Notes: generated from the letters alone by a model not told the origin. Shown: positions 45,293-56,708, counted from the first letter of the stretch. The stretch is 64,000 bases of DNA from an uncultured Flavobacteriaceae bacterium (GCA_947500525.1 CANMSH010000004.1:62001-126000); one strand, 5' to 3'. Numbers and translations: made by a program.

Positions 45293-46915
45293 ATGAAAAA
45301 TATATATAAATGTTTTGGGCTACTTTTTATCTTTAGTGGATTAGTAGCTTGTGAAATTGATGAGGTTGAACCAAATTTACCTCCTGCGGCCGAATTACCA
45401 GCGTTACAATCTGGTAGCTTAGATTTTTCGAAATATGTATCTGTGGGTGCTTCTTTTACAGCAGGTTTTACGGATGGGGCATTATTCTTAGCAGGTCAAG
45501 AGAATTCTTTTCCTAATTTACTTTCACAGCAATTTGCTGGTGCAAATGGAGGTTCTTTTACACAGCCTTTAACAAACGATAATTTAGGAGGTTTACTCTT
45601 AGGTGGAAACGTGATTCAAGGAACAAGATTGTTTTTTAATGGTGCTGGTCCAGCAACCTTACCAGGAACTCCAACAAATGAAGTATCAAGTAAGTTGAGT
45701 GGTCCATTTAACAATATGGGTGTGCCAGGTGCCAAGAGTTTTCATATTTTAGCTCCGGGCTATGGTAGTGTTGCCGGAGTACCGGCAGGAACAGCAAATC
45801 CATTTTTCGCGAGATTTTCATCGAGTGAGACAGCATCGGTATTAGAAGATGCTATGGCGCAAAGTCCAACTTTTTTCACTTTATCTGAAATAGGAGGAAA
45901 TGATGTATTAGGGTATGCAACAACTGGAGGTGATGGTACGAACCCAATAACGCCTTCTGACGGACCAATAGGTGTTGGTTTTGATGCTACCTTCGGTGCG
46001 ATTGTAGCAACAATGACTAGTGGAGGAGCGAAAGGTTTAGTAACTAATGTGCCTTTTATAACAGATCTACCACATTTTACAACAGTACCTCACAATCCTT
46101 TAGATCCAACAAATGAAAGTTTTGGTCCATTAATTCCTACATTAAATGGAGTGTATGGGGCATTGAATCAGATCTATGAGGCTATAGGACAACCAGAACG
46201 TTCTGTGGTTTTCTCAGAAAGTGCCGCTAGTGCAGTTGTTATTAAAGATGAAAATTTGGCAGATATTTCTACCATTATAAGAGATGCTTTAATAGGAAGT
46301 CCTCAATTTGCAGGTTTATTAGCATCGTTTGGTTTGCCAACGGATGCTGGAACAGTGGGAGCTGTGGCTACGTTATTTGGTTTGACATATGGACAAACAA
46401 GACAGGCTACCGCGAACGATTTACTCGTTTTGCCTAGTAGTTCTATTATTGGAACGCCGAACGCAGATTCTGTTGCATTTCTAATGTCTCAAGGTTTGTC
46501 TCAAGCTGTGGCGGGTCAATTCTCTGTTGAGGGTATTACCTTGCCTTTAGCAGATAAATGGGTGTTAACACCTCAAGAGCAAACAGCTATTGAGAATGCT
46601 ACGAACGCTTATAATGCTACTATCGAAGCAGTGGCTTCTGCAAACAATAATATTGTATTAGTTGACTTAAATAGTGTTTTGACAGAGGCTGCTACAACAG
46701 GATATCAGTATGAAGACTATACCTTAACAACAGATTTAGTATTTGGAGGATTGGTAAGTTTAGACGGAATTCATTTAACAGCTAGAGGATATGCGTTAAT
46801 GGCGACTATATTTTTGGAAAAATTAGATGAAAACTTCGGTTCTAATTTTATCGCATCTGGAAATTTTCCTAAATCAAATGATTTTACAACGTTGTATCCA
46901 GCTACGTTAGAATAG
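45293..46915 (+). CDS. SGNH/GDSL-type hydrolase lipoprotein
   Basis: A 540-residue lipoprotein with lipobox LVAC (Cys20). SGNH blocks are visible: block I YVSVGASFTAG with nucleophile S54, block III IGGNDVLG with its Gly and Asn, and block V DGIHLTARGYALMA with the Asp-His pair. Block I reads G-A-S where most members have G-D-S. The protein is longer than a single SGNH domain, with inserted loops of over 150 residues. It follows the TonB receptor by 16 bases and should be surface- or periplasm-anchored. An esterase role is likely; the substrate is not known. Confidence 0.86.
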   Translation: MKNIYKCFGLLFIFSGLVACEIDEVEPNLPPAAELPALQSGSLDFSKYVSVGASFTAGFTDGALFLAGQENSFPNLLSQQFAGANGGSFTQPLTNDNLGGLLLGGNVIQGTRLFFNGAGPATLPGTPTNEVSSKLSGPFNNMGVPGAKSFHILAPGYGSVAGVPAGTANPFFARFSSSETASVLEDAMAQSPTFFTLSEIGGNDVLGYATTGGDGTNPITPSDGPIGVGFDATFGAIVATMTSGGAKGLVTNVPFITDLPHFTTVPHNPLDPTNESFGPLIPTLNGVYGALNQIYEAIGQPERSVVFSESAASAVVIKDENLADISTIIRDALIGSPQFAGLLASFGLPTDAGTVGAVATLFGLTYGQTRQATANDLLVLPSSSIIGTPNADSVAFLMSQGLSQAVAGQFSVEGITLPLADKWVLTPQEQTAIENATNAYNATIEAVASANNNIVLVDLNSVLTEAATTGYQYEDYTLTTDLVFGGLVSLDGIHLTARGYALMATIFLEKLDENFGSNFIASGNFPKSNDFTTLYPATLE

Positions 46916-46942
46916 ATGTAAGTTTTTAAAATAAGATTAAAG

Positions 46943-46974
46943 AGCTCAGAATTTTTTCTGAGCTTTTCTTTTTT
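46943..46974 (+). terminator. Rho-independent terminator after the SGNH gene
   Basis: Stem AGCTCAGAA / TTCTGAGCT followed by a T-rich run. Confidence 0.75.
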
Positions 46975-47062
46975 ATAATGATTTAGTTAGAGCAAAAAGA
47001 AGCACATTTAACTTCAGTAATTTTTTGATACTTTTTATGTTATTAAATTAAAGAATAATATT

Positions 47063-47070
47063 TATATTTG
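47063..47070 (+). promoter_or_regulatory. -7 element for atpD-atpC
   Basis: TATATTTG, an exact match to TAnnTTTG, 72 bases before the atpD ATG; no good -33 TTG at the usual distance. Confidence 0.45.
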
Positions 47071-47121
47071 CAGCGCGAAAAACATAGTGATTTATTACTT
47101 CTTTTTCGAATTAAATTTTAG

Positions 47122-48651
<1,530 letters not shown>

Positions 48652-48670
48652 ACGTAAAAAACAATAGATT

Positions 48671-48946
48671 ATGTTTTTAGAAATTGTAAGTCCTGAAGCT
48701 ATATTGTTTAGCGGAGATGTTGAAGCCGTTACAGTACCAGGTGTTGATGGTGAATTTCAAATGTTAGACAATCATGCACCGATTGTATCCTTATTGCAAG
48801 AAGGTACTGTTAAAATTAAAGGTGATATAAATATCGAAGATAGTTTCAAAGATAAGTTTACAAATGATGGGGCAGATACTTTATTAGCAATCGCTTCTGG
48901 AACTATTGAATTAAACGATAATAAAATTATTATTTTGGCTGATTAA
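48671..48946 (+). CDS. atpC: F1 ATP synthase subunit epsilon, short form
   Basis: A 91-residue epsilon subunit, only the N-terminal beta-sandwich (FLEIVSPEAILFSGDVEAVTVPGVDGEFQML and the LDNHAPIVSLL segment). The C-terminal helical hairpin that inhibits hydrolysis in E. coli (139 residues) is absent. This short form is usual in Bacteroidota. It starts 19 bases after atpD. Confidence 0.94.
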   Translation: MFLEIVSPEAILFSGDVEAVTVPGVDGEFQMLDNHAPIVSLLQEGTVKIKGDINIEDSFKDKFTNDGADTLLAIASGTIELNDNKIIILAD

Positions 48947-48972
48947 GGTTAGAATATAGTATTATATGAAAC

Positions 48973-49006
48973 AAAAAAGAGCTTCAAATTTTTGAAGCTC
49001 TTTTTT
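48973..49006. terminator. Bidirectional terminator between atpC and rseP
   Basis: Sixteen-base perfect arms AAAAAAGAGCTTCAAA / TTTGAAGCTCTTTTTT with a short loop. With A- and T-runs on both sides it can end both convergent transcripts. Confidence 0.85.
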
Positions 49007-49059
49007 ATTGCGATAGTTGTTGACTTATTTCAATTACTATTTATTTTTTTAAGGAGGAT

Positions 49060-50409
49060 TTATTTGGTAATTGCCCTATATATATCGTTCCCATTTGCGA
49101 ATAATAACAAGGCCATTAGAATAATGAATCCAGTTACCTGAGCATATTCTAAAAATTTATCACTGGGTTTACGTCCCGAAATCATTTCATATAGCGTAAA
49201 CACCACATGGCCACCATCTAAAGCTGGTATTGGTAATAGATTCATAAAACCAAGCATGATTGATAAAAAAGCTGTTAAACTCCAAAATTGTTGCCAGTCC
49301 CATTCACTCGGAAAAATACTTGCAATAGTACCAAATCCACCAAGCCCTTTGTAAGCTCCTGTTTTTGGATTGAATATTTTCTTAAACTGCTTAATATAAC
49401 CCGCCAATTTTCCATAGGCCATTTTAAAACCTCCCGGAATAGCTTCTCCTAATGTATACGTTCTAGTAGTGAGTTCAAAGTAACCCAATTTACTCATATC
49501 TACATTTGAGAGTCTTCCTAAAACTACACCAATAGCCCCTTTGTCATTTACGTCAACATTAATATCTTCGCTTTTTTCACCTCTCTTAACCGCCAATACA
49601 ATATTTTGATTCCGATATTTCTCTAAAACAGATGCTACTTCATCATAATAGGTAATGGATTCTCCATTTATGGAAGTAACAATATCATTAGGTTTTAAAG
49701 CGCTCTTAACGTTATGCGAAGAATCCGGTATTTGCCCAATCACAAAAGGAACTCTCGGATAAATAAAGGACCCCTCATCTTTTTTTCTTTCAAGTAATTT
49801 AGAAATGAAATCGATAGGAATTTCCTTATTTAATACTACTCCATTTCTTTCAACTGTAAAATCGTTACCGTTAATGAACTCAGGAATCAAATTGCCAAAC
49901 TTCTCTATTTTTTCTCCATCGATCGTCAGTATTTTATCACCCGTTTCTAATCCTAGTTCCTTACCTAGTTCATCTTGAATCCAAACGCCATCTTTTAAAC
50001 TGTCATTGGCTAAGAATTTCTCTCCCCATACATTTAATATCATAATGTAAAGTAAGATACCAAGTACAAAATTTACTGTAACCCCGCCTAGCATAATGAT
50101 TAAACGTTGCCATGCTGGTTTCGTTCTAAATTCCCATGGTTTTGGTTCTTCTTTTAGCTGTTCAGTATCCATACTTTCATCGATCATTCCAGCGATCTTG
50201 ACGTAACCTCCAAGTGGAATCCAACCAATTCCATATACTGTATCTCCTATTTTTTTCTTAAATAGTGAAAATTTATAATCAAAGAATAAGTAAAATTTTT
50301 CAACCTTCGTTTTAAATAGTTTTGCAGGAATAAAATGTCCTAGCTCATGTAAAACAATCAATATTGATAAACTCAATATGAATTGTACTATTTGAATAAA
50401 TATCTCCAT
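49060..50409 (-). CDS. rseP: RIP zinc metalloprotease RseP
   Basis: Site-2 intramembrane protease that cleaves membrane-bound regulators such as anti-sigma factors. Zinc ligands and catalytic Glu lie in HELGH (H21, E22, H25), and the third ligand lies in ALDGGH near residue 398. A PDZ domain (about 130-290) is inserted, with two PDZ-like stretches. The hydrophobic segments at 1-20, 105-130, 375-400 and 425-445 fit the four-helix topology. Length 449 is normal. TACATTTG 32 bases upstream is its likely -7 element. It diverges from the SCO gene. Confidence 0.95.
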   Translation of the reverse strand: MEIFIQIVQFILSLSILIVLHELGHFIPAKLFKTKVEKFYLFFDYKFSLFKKKIGDTVYGIGWIPLGGYVKIAGMIDESMDTEQLKEEPKPWEFRTKPAWQRLIIMLGGVTVNFVLGILLYIMILNVWGEKFLANDSLKDGVWIQDELGKELGLETGDKILTIDGEKIEKFGNLIPEFINGNDFTVERNGVVLNKEIPIDFISKLLERKKDEGSFIYPRVPFVIGQIPDSSHNVKSALKPNDIVTSINGESITYYDEVASVLEKYRNQNIVLAVKRGEKSEDINVDVNDKGAIGVVLGRLSNVDMSKLGYFELTTRTYTLGEAIPGGFKMAYGKLAGYIKQFKKIFNPKTGAYKGLGGFGTIASIFPSEWDWQQFWSLTAFLSIMLGFMNLLPIPALDGGHVVFTLYEMISGRKPSDKFLEYAQVTGFIILMALLLFANGNDIYRAITK

Positions 50410-50441
50410 TAATTTTAAACTCTTAATATGTTAAAAACGCA

Positions 50442-50449
50442 CAAATGTA
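50442..50449 (-). promoter_or_regulatory. Candidate -7 element for rseP
   Basis: Minus-strand TACATTTG, 32 bases before the rseP ATG. Confidence 0.4.
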
Positions 50450-50461
50450 CGGTTTTATGAG

Positions 50462-50469
50462 TAATTTTG
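50462..50469 (+). promoter_or_regulatory. Candidate -7 element for the SCO gene
   Basis: TAATTTTG, 50 bases before ATG 50520 and 12 bases from the divergent rseP element. Confidence 0.4.
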
Positions 50470-50519
50470 ATGATAATTAGATTCGAAAGAAAACGTTAAA
50501 TTTTAAGGGAAGAAATAGA

Positions 50520-51188
50520 ATGTTCAATTTTAGTAAAAAATCGATTACCACCGTTATATCCGTGGCTGTTATTTTTGTTGTAGCCGTGTTTGTAGGTTAT
50601 CAATTATTAAATCCTAAAGAAAGATTACCTATTTATAGCCCATCGGATGTAAATCCAAGATTAGTGGATTTTTCAATTCAACATGTTAAGAATAATCATA
50701 CAATTGCCGATTTCGAATTAATAAATCAAAATGCAGATACCATAACTCAAAAGAATTATGAAAATAAGATTTATGTAGCAGATTTCTTTTTTACAAGTTG
50801 TACTACGATTTGCCCGATTATGACAACAAATATGGGCGAATTACAAGAATATTTTAAAAGTGACAATGAAATTATGTTTTTGTCTCACTCTGTTACACCT
50901 GTACTAGATAGTGTTTCAATCTTGAAGGAGTACGCGCTTAATAAAGGGGTAATTGATGGAAAATGGAACATAACTACAGGCCAAAAAAAGCACATTTATG
51001 AACTGGCACGAAAATCGTATTTTGCTGTTTTAGAAGAAGGAGATGGGGGTGACCAAGATTTTATACATACTGAACAGTTTATTCTAGTTGATACCAAAAG
51101 AAGAATTAGGGGTTTTTATGATGGAACCAAGAAAGAGGATGTTGCCCGAATTATTGAAGATATATCGCTTCTCAAAGAAGAACAGTAA
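50520..51188 (+). CDS. SCO1/SenC family copper protein
   Basis: Thioredoxin-fold protein that binds copper and helps assemble the CuA centre of cytochrome oxidase. An N-terminal membrane anchor (about residues 10-28) is followed by the copper motif FTSCTTICP (CxxxC) and a His in FIHTEQFILVD near residue 185. All three ligands are present. Length 222 is usual. It is monocistronic with a strong terminator and diverges from rseP. Confidence 0.92.
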   Translation: MFNFSKKSITTVISVAVIFVVAVFVGYQLLNPKERLPIYSPSDVNPRLVDFSIQHVKNNHTIADFELINQNADTITQKNYENKIYVADFFFTSCTTICPIMTTNMGELQEYFKSDNEIMFLSHSVTPVLDSVSILKEYALNKGVIDGKWNITTGQKKHIYELARKSYFAVLEEGDGGDQDFIHTEQFILVDTKRRIRGFYDGTKKEDVARIIEDISLLKEEQ

Positions 51189-51217
51189 AAAGGGATGTAA
51201 GAACATCCCTTTTTTTA
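51187..51217. terminator. Terminator between the SCO gene and DUF3857 gene
   Basis: Stem AAAAGGGATGT / ACATCCCTTTT, loop AAGA, then T-run; lies between convergent genes and overlaps the SCO stop codon. Confidence 0.8.
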
Positions 51218-51221
51218 CTTG

Positions 51222-53249
51222 TTATATTTTTGAAAGGACTACTTTTTCTAATTGTTTATCGATCATTTTTTTGTAAAATTGTTTTAATGATGCATAATAT
51301 ACAGGGCTAATTACAGGGTAATTCATTTTAGTACTGGCTAATATTTGCAATTTGTCTCCTTTCAATATTGTTGCAAATTGAAAAGTTCCCATTTTATCTG
51401 GTAAACCGTATCCTGCATTTTCGGGCTTTGATTCAACGGTATATCCTTCAGGGATTTGAATAGATACTGTATACTTTTCTTCAAACGGAGCACCGAAGTC
51501 AACAGGGTATGTACGATTTTCTAGTTTGAAAGGATTCTCTTTTTCAGTTAGAAAGAGTAATGGAGAAAAGTACATTTTTTCGCCAATGATTTCAACTTGA
51601 TTATCAGTTTCGAAGGCGAAAGTGTGAGTCAAAGCCTTACTGATATCTTCTTCATTAGAAACCTTTAATTCAGAAATTTCGATGTTTTGATTCTCTTTTT
51701 CTAATTTACCAATCAAATCTTGGTTGTTTACTCCATTATACTTATTCCGATGATCTAGTGCTATAAGTTCTGAAAACATCGCACGACATGAACCAGTAAC
51801 TATAGCATCTTCATTTAATTTTACATTTAGATACGCTTTTTTGGTTGAATACTTTTTTGGAGATAAATTAATTTGGGCTGAGCTTCCGTCTTTGCGTACG
51901 ATTCTACCTTGCCAGTTTAAAGCCCTTAAAGGTAATACGTTGGGCGGTGCATGTTTTTCGGTCGCATCTAAAAGCAAGGTTCCGTTTTTCAATTCTACAC
52001 CGGCGATTACATAGTTAAAACCCTGTGTTGTAGGAAAAAGAGGAATACCATTATCTCTTGTACTAATCAAGATTGGATTCGCTTTGATACCCGCTCCTCT
52101 CAACATAGCCACGAGGGTTAAATTTATTTCGGCAGCATTACCGACCCCTTCTTTATATGCTTTTTTTACACCTTTGTCAGTATACTTACCTCTAAAATTA
52201 TCCCATTTCATTTTACTTTTTACAAACTGAAAAATTTTAATAATTTGTTCGTTTTGAGAAGAACTACTACTAATGATGGCCACTAAATCGTCTTTGAAAT
52301 GAGAAGATTTTTTAAGTTGCTCCCCAAAATTACTACTTTCATATATGGTCTTGGTTACATTGTCCCAAGTAGTATTATAAAATTTAGGGATGTCGTTTTT
52401 AGGTCTATAAGCAGACAATTCATATTTTAAAGAGGTTGTATAGTTATCAATATTGTTAGTATAAGGTTCTTCAATTAGCGCGGGAATATTTTCTTGAATA
52501 CATTGTGAAATATTAGAAGTATATTCTATTTTGTCTTGGCTAAATGAGGTCGATGCAGAGTAATTTGTTCCTGGTGATGGATTTGATCTATTTTTGGAAG
52601 TTATATTTATTTGAGAGCGTTTCGTGTTTTTTTTCAGATTTACAGGAAAGTAGCCTTTCGATTGGTTTTTAAAAACAAAAAACTCAGGAACTTCCACTTG
52701 TGTATCAATATATTTAAGCGGTATTTTGTATTGAAAAACCATATCGTCAATATTTTGGATATATGGAGAACGTATCGCATATTCCCATTCAATAACACTT
52801 CCTTCATTCAAATTGGGCATCGTAAACTTTGATCGACTCCAATACTTGTTTATATCCTCATTAAAAATATCACTGTTTTTTAGTTTTGTTTTTTCAATTT
52901 TATTACCAACCAAATTATAAGTACTTGCTTTAATTGAAACTTTTTCTTTAGTACTTCCACTGTCGTATAGATTTATTTTTTTAGTGGCCCAATCATTTCC
53001 ATCTTTATTATAAATTTTAATACGTTCATGAACTTTAGTGATTAATGTCCAACCCGTTTGCTGATTATAATCATAATACGTTCTTCTCTTTTTATATAGA
53101 ATGGCAGCGTTCGCACTTGAATCTAAAGGGTAAAATTTTTCTTGCAATTCTTCTTTCGATACTTTCCCAAACTTAACACTTTGAGCATGTGATAGACTAC
53201 TAAAAATTATGAGAAAAAATAAATATAGAGTGGCTGTTTTTTGTGGCAT
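51222..53249 (-). CDS. Exported DUF3857 protein with degenerate transglutaminase-like domain
   Basis: A 675-residue protein with a signal peptide (about 1-22, SHAQ), a DUF3857 beta domain (about 50-280) and a transglutaminase-like fold (about 290-450). The three catalytic residues are mostly gone: the Cys position is A372 (GNAAEIN), the His position is N412 (FNYVIAG) and only the Asp is kept (D428, LLDATEK). It must therefore be non-catalytic or act by another means. A C-terminal DUF2569-like or beta domain follows. It starts three bases after a second DUF3857 protein and likely forms a complex or sequential pair with it. Confidence 0.85.
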   Translation of the reverse strand: MPQKTATLYLFFLIIFSSLSHAQSVKFGKVSKEELQEKFYPLDSSANAAILYKKRRTYYDYNQQTGWTLITKVHERIKIYNKDGNDWATKKINLYDSGSTKEKVSIKASTYNLVGNKIEKTKLKNSDIFNEDINKYWSRSKFTMPNLNEGSVIEWEYAIRSPYIQNIDDMVFQYKIPLKYIDTQVEVPEFFVFKNQSKGYFPVNLKKNTKRSQINITSKNRSNPSPGTNYSASTSFSQDKIEYTSNISQCIQENIPALIEEPYTNNIDNYTTSLKYELSAYRPKNDIPKFYNTTWDNVTKTIYESSNFGEQLKKSSHFKDDLVAIISSSSSQNEQIIKIFQFVKSKMKWDNFRGKYTDKGVKKAYKEGVGNAAEINLTLVAMLRGAGIKANPILISTRDNGIPLFPTTQGFNYVIAGVELKNGTLLLDATEKHAPPNVLPLRALNWQGRIVRKDGSSAQINLSPKKYSTKKAYLNVKLNEDAIVTGSCRAMFSELIALDHRNKYNGVNNQDLIGKLEKENQNIEISELKVSNEEDISKALTHTFAFETDNQVEIIGEKMYFSPLLFLTEKENPFKLENRTYPVDFGAPFEEKYTVSIQIPEGYTVESKPENAGYGLPDKMGTFQFATILKGDKLQILASTKMNYPVISPVYYASLKQFYKKMIDKQLEKVVLSKI

Positions 53250-53252
53250 GGT

Positions 53253-55163
53253 TTAGTTTTTAAGTAATACTATTTTGGTTTTATCATGTTTGGCAATTTG
53301 CCTTCTAAAATTTCGATACGCAGCATAATCTTCCTTAGGATGAAGCCCTTTTTTGAGTAGAAACGTACGTGAATATGTTAATTTAGAAGGTGATATTTTG
53401 TTAATAGAGAAACGATATTCTCCAAATTTATTTTTGATAGAAACATTTTTAGCGAGCGCCTCTATAGAATAGTCAGTTGGCAAATTAATCTCAAACTGAT
53501 CTATATCTATAAATCCCCGAGTTATCTTTAATGGCAATTTCCTATTTCTATACCTTTTAGGGACACGCGTGGCCCGATTAAATGCATTCATTGTAAATAA
53601 CATACGATCTCCACTAAAAGTGGCATAATCTTGTGCCTTAACTTCTATATTTTCATTGAATATAATTTGATCTTTGTCATTCTTGAAATTATAGTTATCT
53701 ATATTTAAATTATTAATATACGACCAGTAATCACTTTTGTAATGATTGTTGACATCGCGTTCGGATTTCTTTTCTATATCGTAATGATTATCATATTGGA
53801 TTCCGGAGGAACTAATGGCTATAGTCCCGTTTATACTACCATCATTCTTGATAGAATATGTTGCTTTTGTATTTTGAATGCTTAATGTGTCATGCTGAAT
53901 AGAAGTGTGTTTTATTTCACCGCCATCTGGTTTGATCACCAAAACGTCTCTATCATCAGTAAAAGTGCCTTGATATCCAAAAGGTACCGTTTGACTCGTG
54001 CATTCTAACCAATAGTCTTTTTCTTTTGATGGAACATATAAAAAAACATGATTTCCTTGAACTGAAAACACATTAGGTTCCATACTTCTAATTGAGCTGC
54101 CTCCATAAACGGCAGTGTAGTATGATTCTACATCAACTTCGTCCATAAGTGCTTTGGTATAATTGGTAAGCGCCTTACAATCTCCGTAGCTCAGTTTGTC
54201 AACATCACTTGCTAACATAGGCATCCAACCACCTATACCAACTTGAACACTTATATAGCGTGTCTTTTTTTGAACATAGTCATATACAATTTTAGCTCTT
54301 TCAATAGGATCGTCTATTCCGTAGACTAAATTTTTAATTTTTATTTTGGCGGCTTCGGGCAATTCCATTCTATCGGCAATAAGATTAGAATGCATCCATT
54401 TTCCAAATTCTTTCCAATTATTGGCAACACCATCATATCCTTCTAAATGAAATTTGTTTGACGCCAGTATTGCACTGGGCATAATTTCTAAGGTAGATGG
54501 ACAATTTTCTTCATATTTAATAGCCAACGCATTATTAATTTCGTAAGAAATGTTCGTACTACTTTGTTTTTTTAACACGTTAAACTCGTTAAATTGTCTT
54601 TCTGAACTATTTATGGTAATAGAAGAAGGAAAGTTGATAGAGTATGAGCTTTTCTGTACACTTTGATTGTATGAATCAAAAGGAAACCATCTATTTAAGA
54701 AAGCCGTATTTGCAGATTCAATTTGATATTCATAATAAACGGTATAAGGATAAGATGTAGGTACATGACTGTAATATTTTAAACGTCCATCATTGAATAA
54801 AGAAAAACCATCAGCTGCAGCATAATCATTAAAATCCTTTTTAGAAATTTTTTTCAATTCTTTGCCAAACGAGTCGAAAATGGTGGCTTTTAATGATTTT
54901 ATTTTTAAATTTTTATCGTAATGCAGCACAATTTCTGCTTCATCGTTTCCAAGATTATTTAAAACGGTAAGGGCTTTTCTCATTTTTACAACCATTTTCC
55001 TCTGAGATATCAACTCAATATTTGTCTCGTCGAATCGAATAATTGAGTTGCAATTTTTGGTTAAGCTATCAGGAATTTTGAAAATGCTTAGTTCTAAATT
55101 TTGCGCTTTTAAAGAAATTGAAATGCATAATAATGCATAGAAAAGTAAAGATTTTATGCTCAT
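53253..55163 (-). CDS. Exported DUF3857 transglutaminase-like protein, catalytic residues present
   Basis: A 636-residue paralogue of the downstream protein, with a signal peptide (residues 1-20, SLKAQ), DUF3857 domain and transglutaminase core. Cys329 (YGDCKALT) and His372 (GNHVFLYV) are present; the third residue is Glu-Cys-Thr (WLECTSQ) in place of the common Asp. It might be an active periplasmic peptidase or crosslinker. It heads the operon and is followed by the degenerate paralogue after three bases. Confidence 0.85.
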   Translation of the reverse strand: MSIKSLLFYALLCISISLKAQNLELSIFKIPDSLTKNCNSIIRFDETNIELISQRKMVVKMRKALTVLNNLGNDEAEIVLHYDKNLKIKSLKATIFDSFGKELKKISKKDFNDYAAADGFSLFNDGRLKYYSHVPTSYPYTVYYEYQIESANTAFLNRWFPFDSYNQSVQKSSYSINFPSSITINSSERQFNEFNVLKKQSSTNISYEINNALAIKYEENCPSTLEIMPSAILASNKFHLEGYDGVANNWKEFGKWMHSNLIADRMELPEAAKIKIKNLVYGIDDPIERAKIVYDYVQKKTRYISVQVGIGGWMPMLASDVDKLSYGDCKALTNYTKALMDEVDVESYYTAVYGGSSIRSMEPNVFSVQGNHVFLYVPSKEKDYWLECTSQTVPFGYQGTFTDDRDVLVIKPDGGEIKHTSIQHDTLSIQNTKATYSIKNDGSINGTIAISSSGIQYDNHYDIEKKSERDVNNHYKSDYWSYINNLNIDNYNFKNDKDQIIFNENIEVKAQDYATFSGDRMLFTMNAFNRATRVPKRYRNRKLPLKITRGFIDIDQFEINLPTDYSIEALAKNVSIKNKFGEYRFSINKISPSKLTYSRTFLLKKGLHPKEDYAAYRNFRRQIAKHDKTKIVLLKN

Positions 55164-55283
55164 AGGGGTTGATTGCTATAGACTAAAATAGGATTTTTTT
55201 TGCAATTTCCCCTTATGAATATTAAAATTTAAGAAGTAGAATAAATGATTGTATGATTCGTACATAGTAAACATTTTAAAGAA

Positions 55284-55736
55284 TTACTCTTTGTTTTTGG
55301 AATCAATAATAATAGTAACGGGTCCGTCATTTAATAAATTAACTTTCATGTCTGCACCAAAAAGGCCTGTTCCTATTTTTTTACCTAAATCCTGTTCAAA
55401 AGTTTTGATGAAATTTTCATATAAAGGAATGGCAATTTTAGGTTTTGCAGCTTTTATATAAGAAGGACGTTTTCCTTTTTTGGTACTTGCCATCAAGGTG
55501 AATTGACTTACAACAATGACATCACCTTTTATATCGATAAGTGATTTGTTCATAATACCGGAGTCATCATTAAAAATTCGCAAATTCATGACTTTGTTAC
55601 AAATCCAGTTTATGTCTTCTTGAGCATCACCTTCGGTAATTCCAAGTAGAATTAAAAGACCGTGTTTAATTGAACTAATAGTTTTGTTATCAACTTGCAC
55701 CGAAGCTTGAGAAACTCTTTGAATAACTACTTTCAT
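55284..55736 (-). CDS. dtd: D-aminoacyl-tRNA deacylase
   Basis: Removes D-amino acids mischarged to tRNA. The active-site SQFTLMAST (about residues 77-85) and the GPVTIIIDS C-terminal motif with its cross-subunit Gly-cisPro are present. Length 150 is normal. The ATG overlaps the rsgA stop by four bases; the two are translationally coupled. Confidence 0.95.
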   Translation of the reverse strand: MKVVIQRVSQASVQVDNKTISSIKHGLLILLGITEGDAQEDINWICNKVMNLRIFNDDSGIMNKSLIDIKGDVIVVSQFTLMASTKKGKRPSYIKAAKPKIAIPLYENFIKTFEQDLGKKIGTGLFGADMKVNLLNDGPVTIIIDSKNKE

Positions 55737-56671
55737 AAATAATCGTCTACTCTATAATTTTCATCTTCACCTGCTAACAATTGTAAGTAGCTTTTATATC
55801 TCGAAGTAGCAATTTTATTGTTTTCTAAACCTTCTTTCACTGCACATTTCGGTTCGTTAGTATGAATACAATTGTTAAATTTACATTGTTGTTTTAAAGC
55901 AAAAATTTCGGGAAAAAAATCTCCAATTTCATCTTCTTCAAAATCTACAACACCAAAACCCTTAATTCCAGGGGTATCAATTATATATCCACCGAAGGGT
56001 AATTTAAACATTTCTGCAAAGGTGGTGGTATGTTGTCCTTGTTTGTGTTGCGATGATATTTCTGCCGTCTTTAAATTTAGTTCAGGGAAAACCGTATTAA
56101 TTAATGTTGATTTACCAACGCCCGAATGTCCAGAGAACATATTTACTCGGTCTTTCATTAAGGTTTTCAGTTTTCCAATATTGATATTCTCTTTTGCCGA
56201 AATTTCAAGACATTCATATCCTATGTTACGATATACTTTTTCTAATTCTTGTTTTTGCTTGAGAAGTTCTTTACTGTAAATATCAATTTTGTTAAATAGA
56301 ATAACAGTAGTAATTGAATACGCCTCAGCGGTCGCTAAAAAACGATCTATGAAGCTCGTAAAGGTCGGCGGGTCTTTAAGAGTAACGAGAAGAAAAGCCT
56401 GGTCTATATTAGCCGCAATAATGTGGGTTTGTTTTGATAGATTCACAGACTTCCTAATAATGTAATTTTTACGGTCATGTATATGATAGATAATTCCATT
56501 TTCTTCTCCCTTTTCAATTTCTATATCTACAATATCTCCTACAGTAACAGGATTGGTACTTTTAATTCCTGAGATTCGAAACTTACCTTTTATCCTACAA
56601 TTGATTACAGTATTGTTCTCGGTTCTTACCATATACCAGCTTCCAGTAGATTTTGTTACAACACCTGTCAT
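55733..56671 (-). CDS. rsgA: Ribosome small subunit-dependent GTPase A
   Basis: GTPase that assists 30S maturation. Its circularly permuted G-motif order is visible: NKID (G4), then GHSGVGKSTL (G1), then DTPGIKGFG (G3). An N-terminal OB fold comes first (about 1-65) and a zinc finger with CKFNNCIH...C last. Length 312 is normal. Co-transcribed with dtd by a four-base overlap. Confidence 0.96.
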   Translation of the reverse strand: MTGVVTKSTGSWYMVRTENNTVINCRIKGKFRISGIKSTNPVTVGDIVDIEIEKGEENGIIYHIHDRKNYIIRKSVNLSKQTHIIAANIDQAFLLVTLKDPPTFTSFIDRFLATAEAYSITTVILFNKIDIYSKELLKQKQELEKVYRNIGYECLEISAKENINIGKLKTLMKDRVNMFSGHSGVGKSTLINTVFPELNLKTAEISSQHKQGQHTTTFAEMFKLPFGGYIIDTPGIKGFGVVDFEEDEIGDFFPEIFALKQQCKFNNCIHTNEPKCAVKEGLENNKIATSRYKSYLQLLAGEDENYRVDDYL

Positions 56672-56708
56672 TCAATAAATTTTAACAATAATAACATTAT
56701 TTATTTTT

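Noticed and set aside
42502..46915. Polysaccharide utilisation locus
   Set aside because: There is a TonB receptor but no SusD, glycoside hydrolase or sulfatase beside it; the partner is an SGNH protein.
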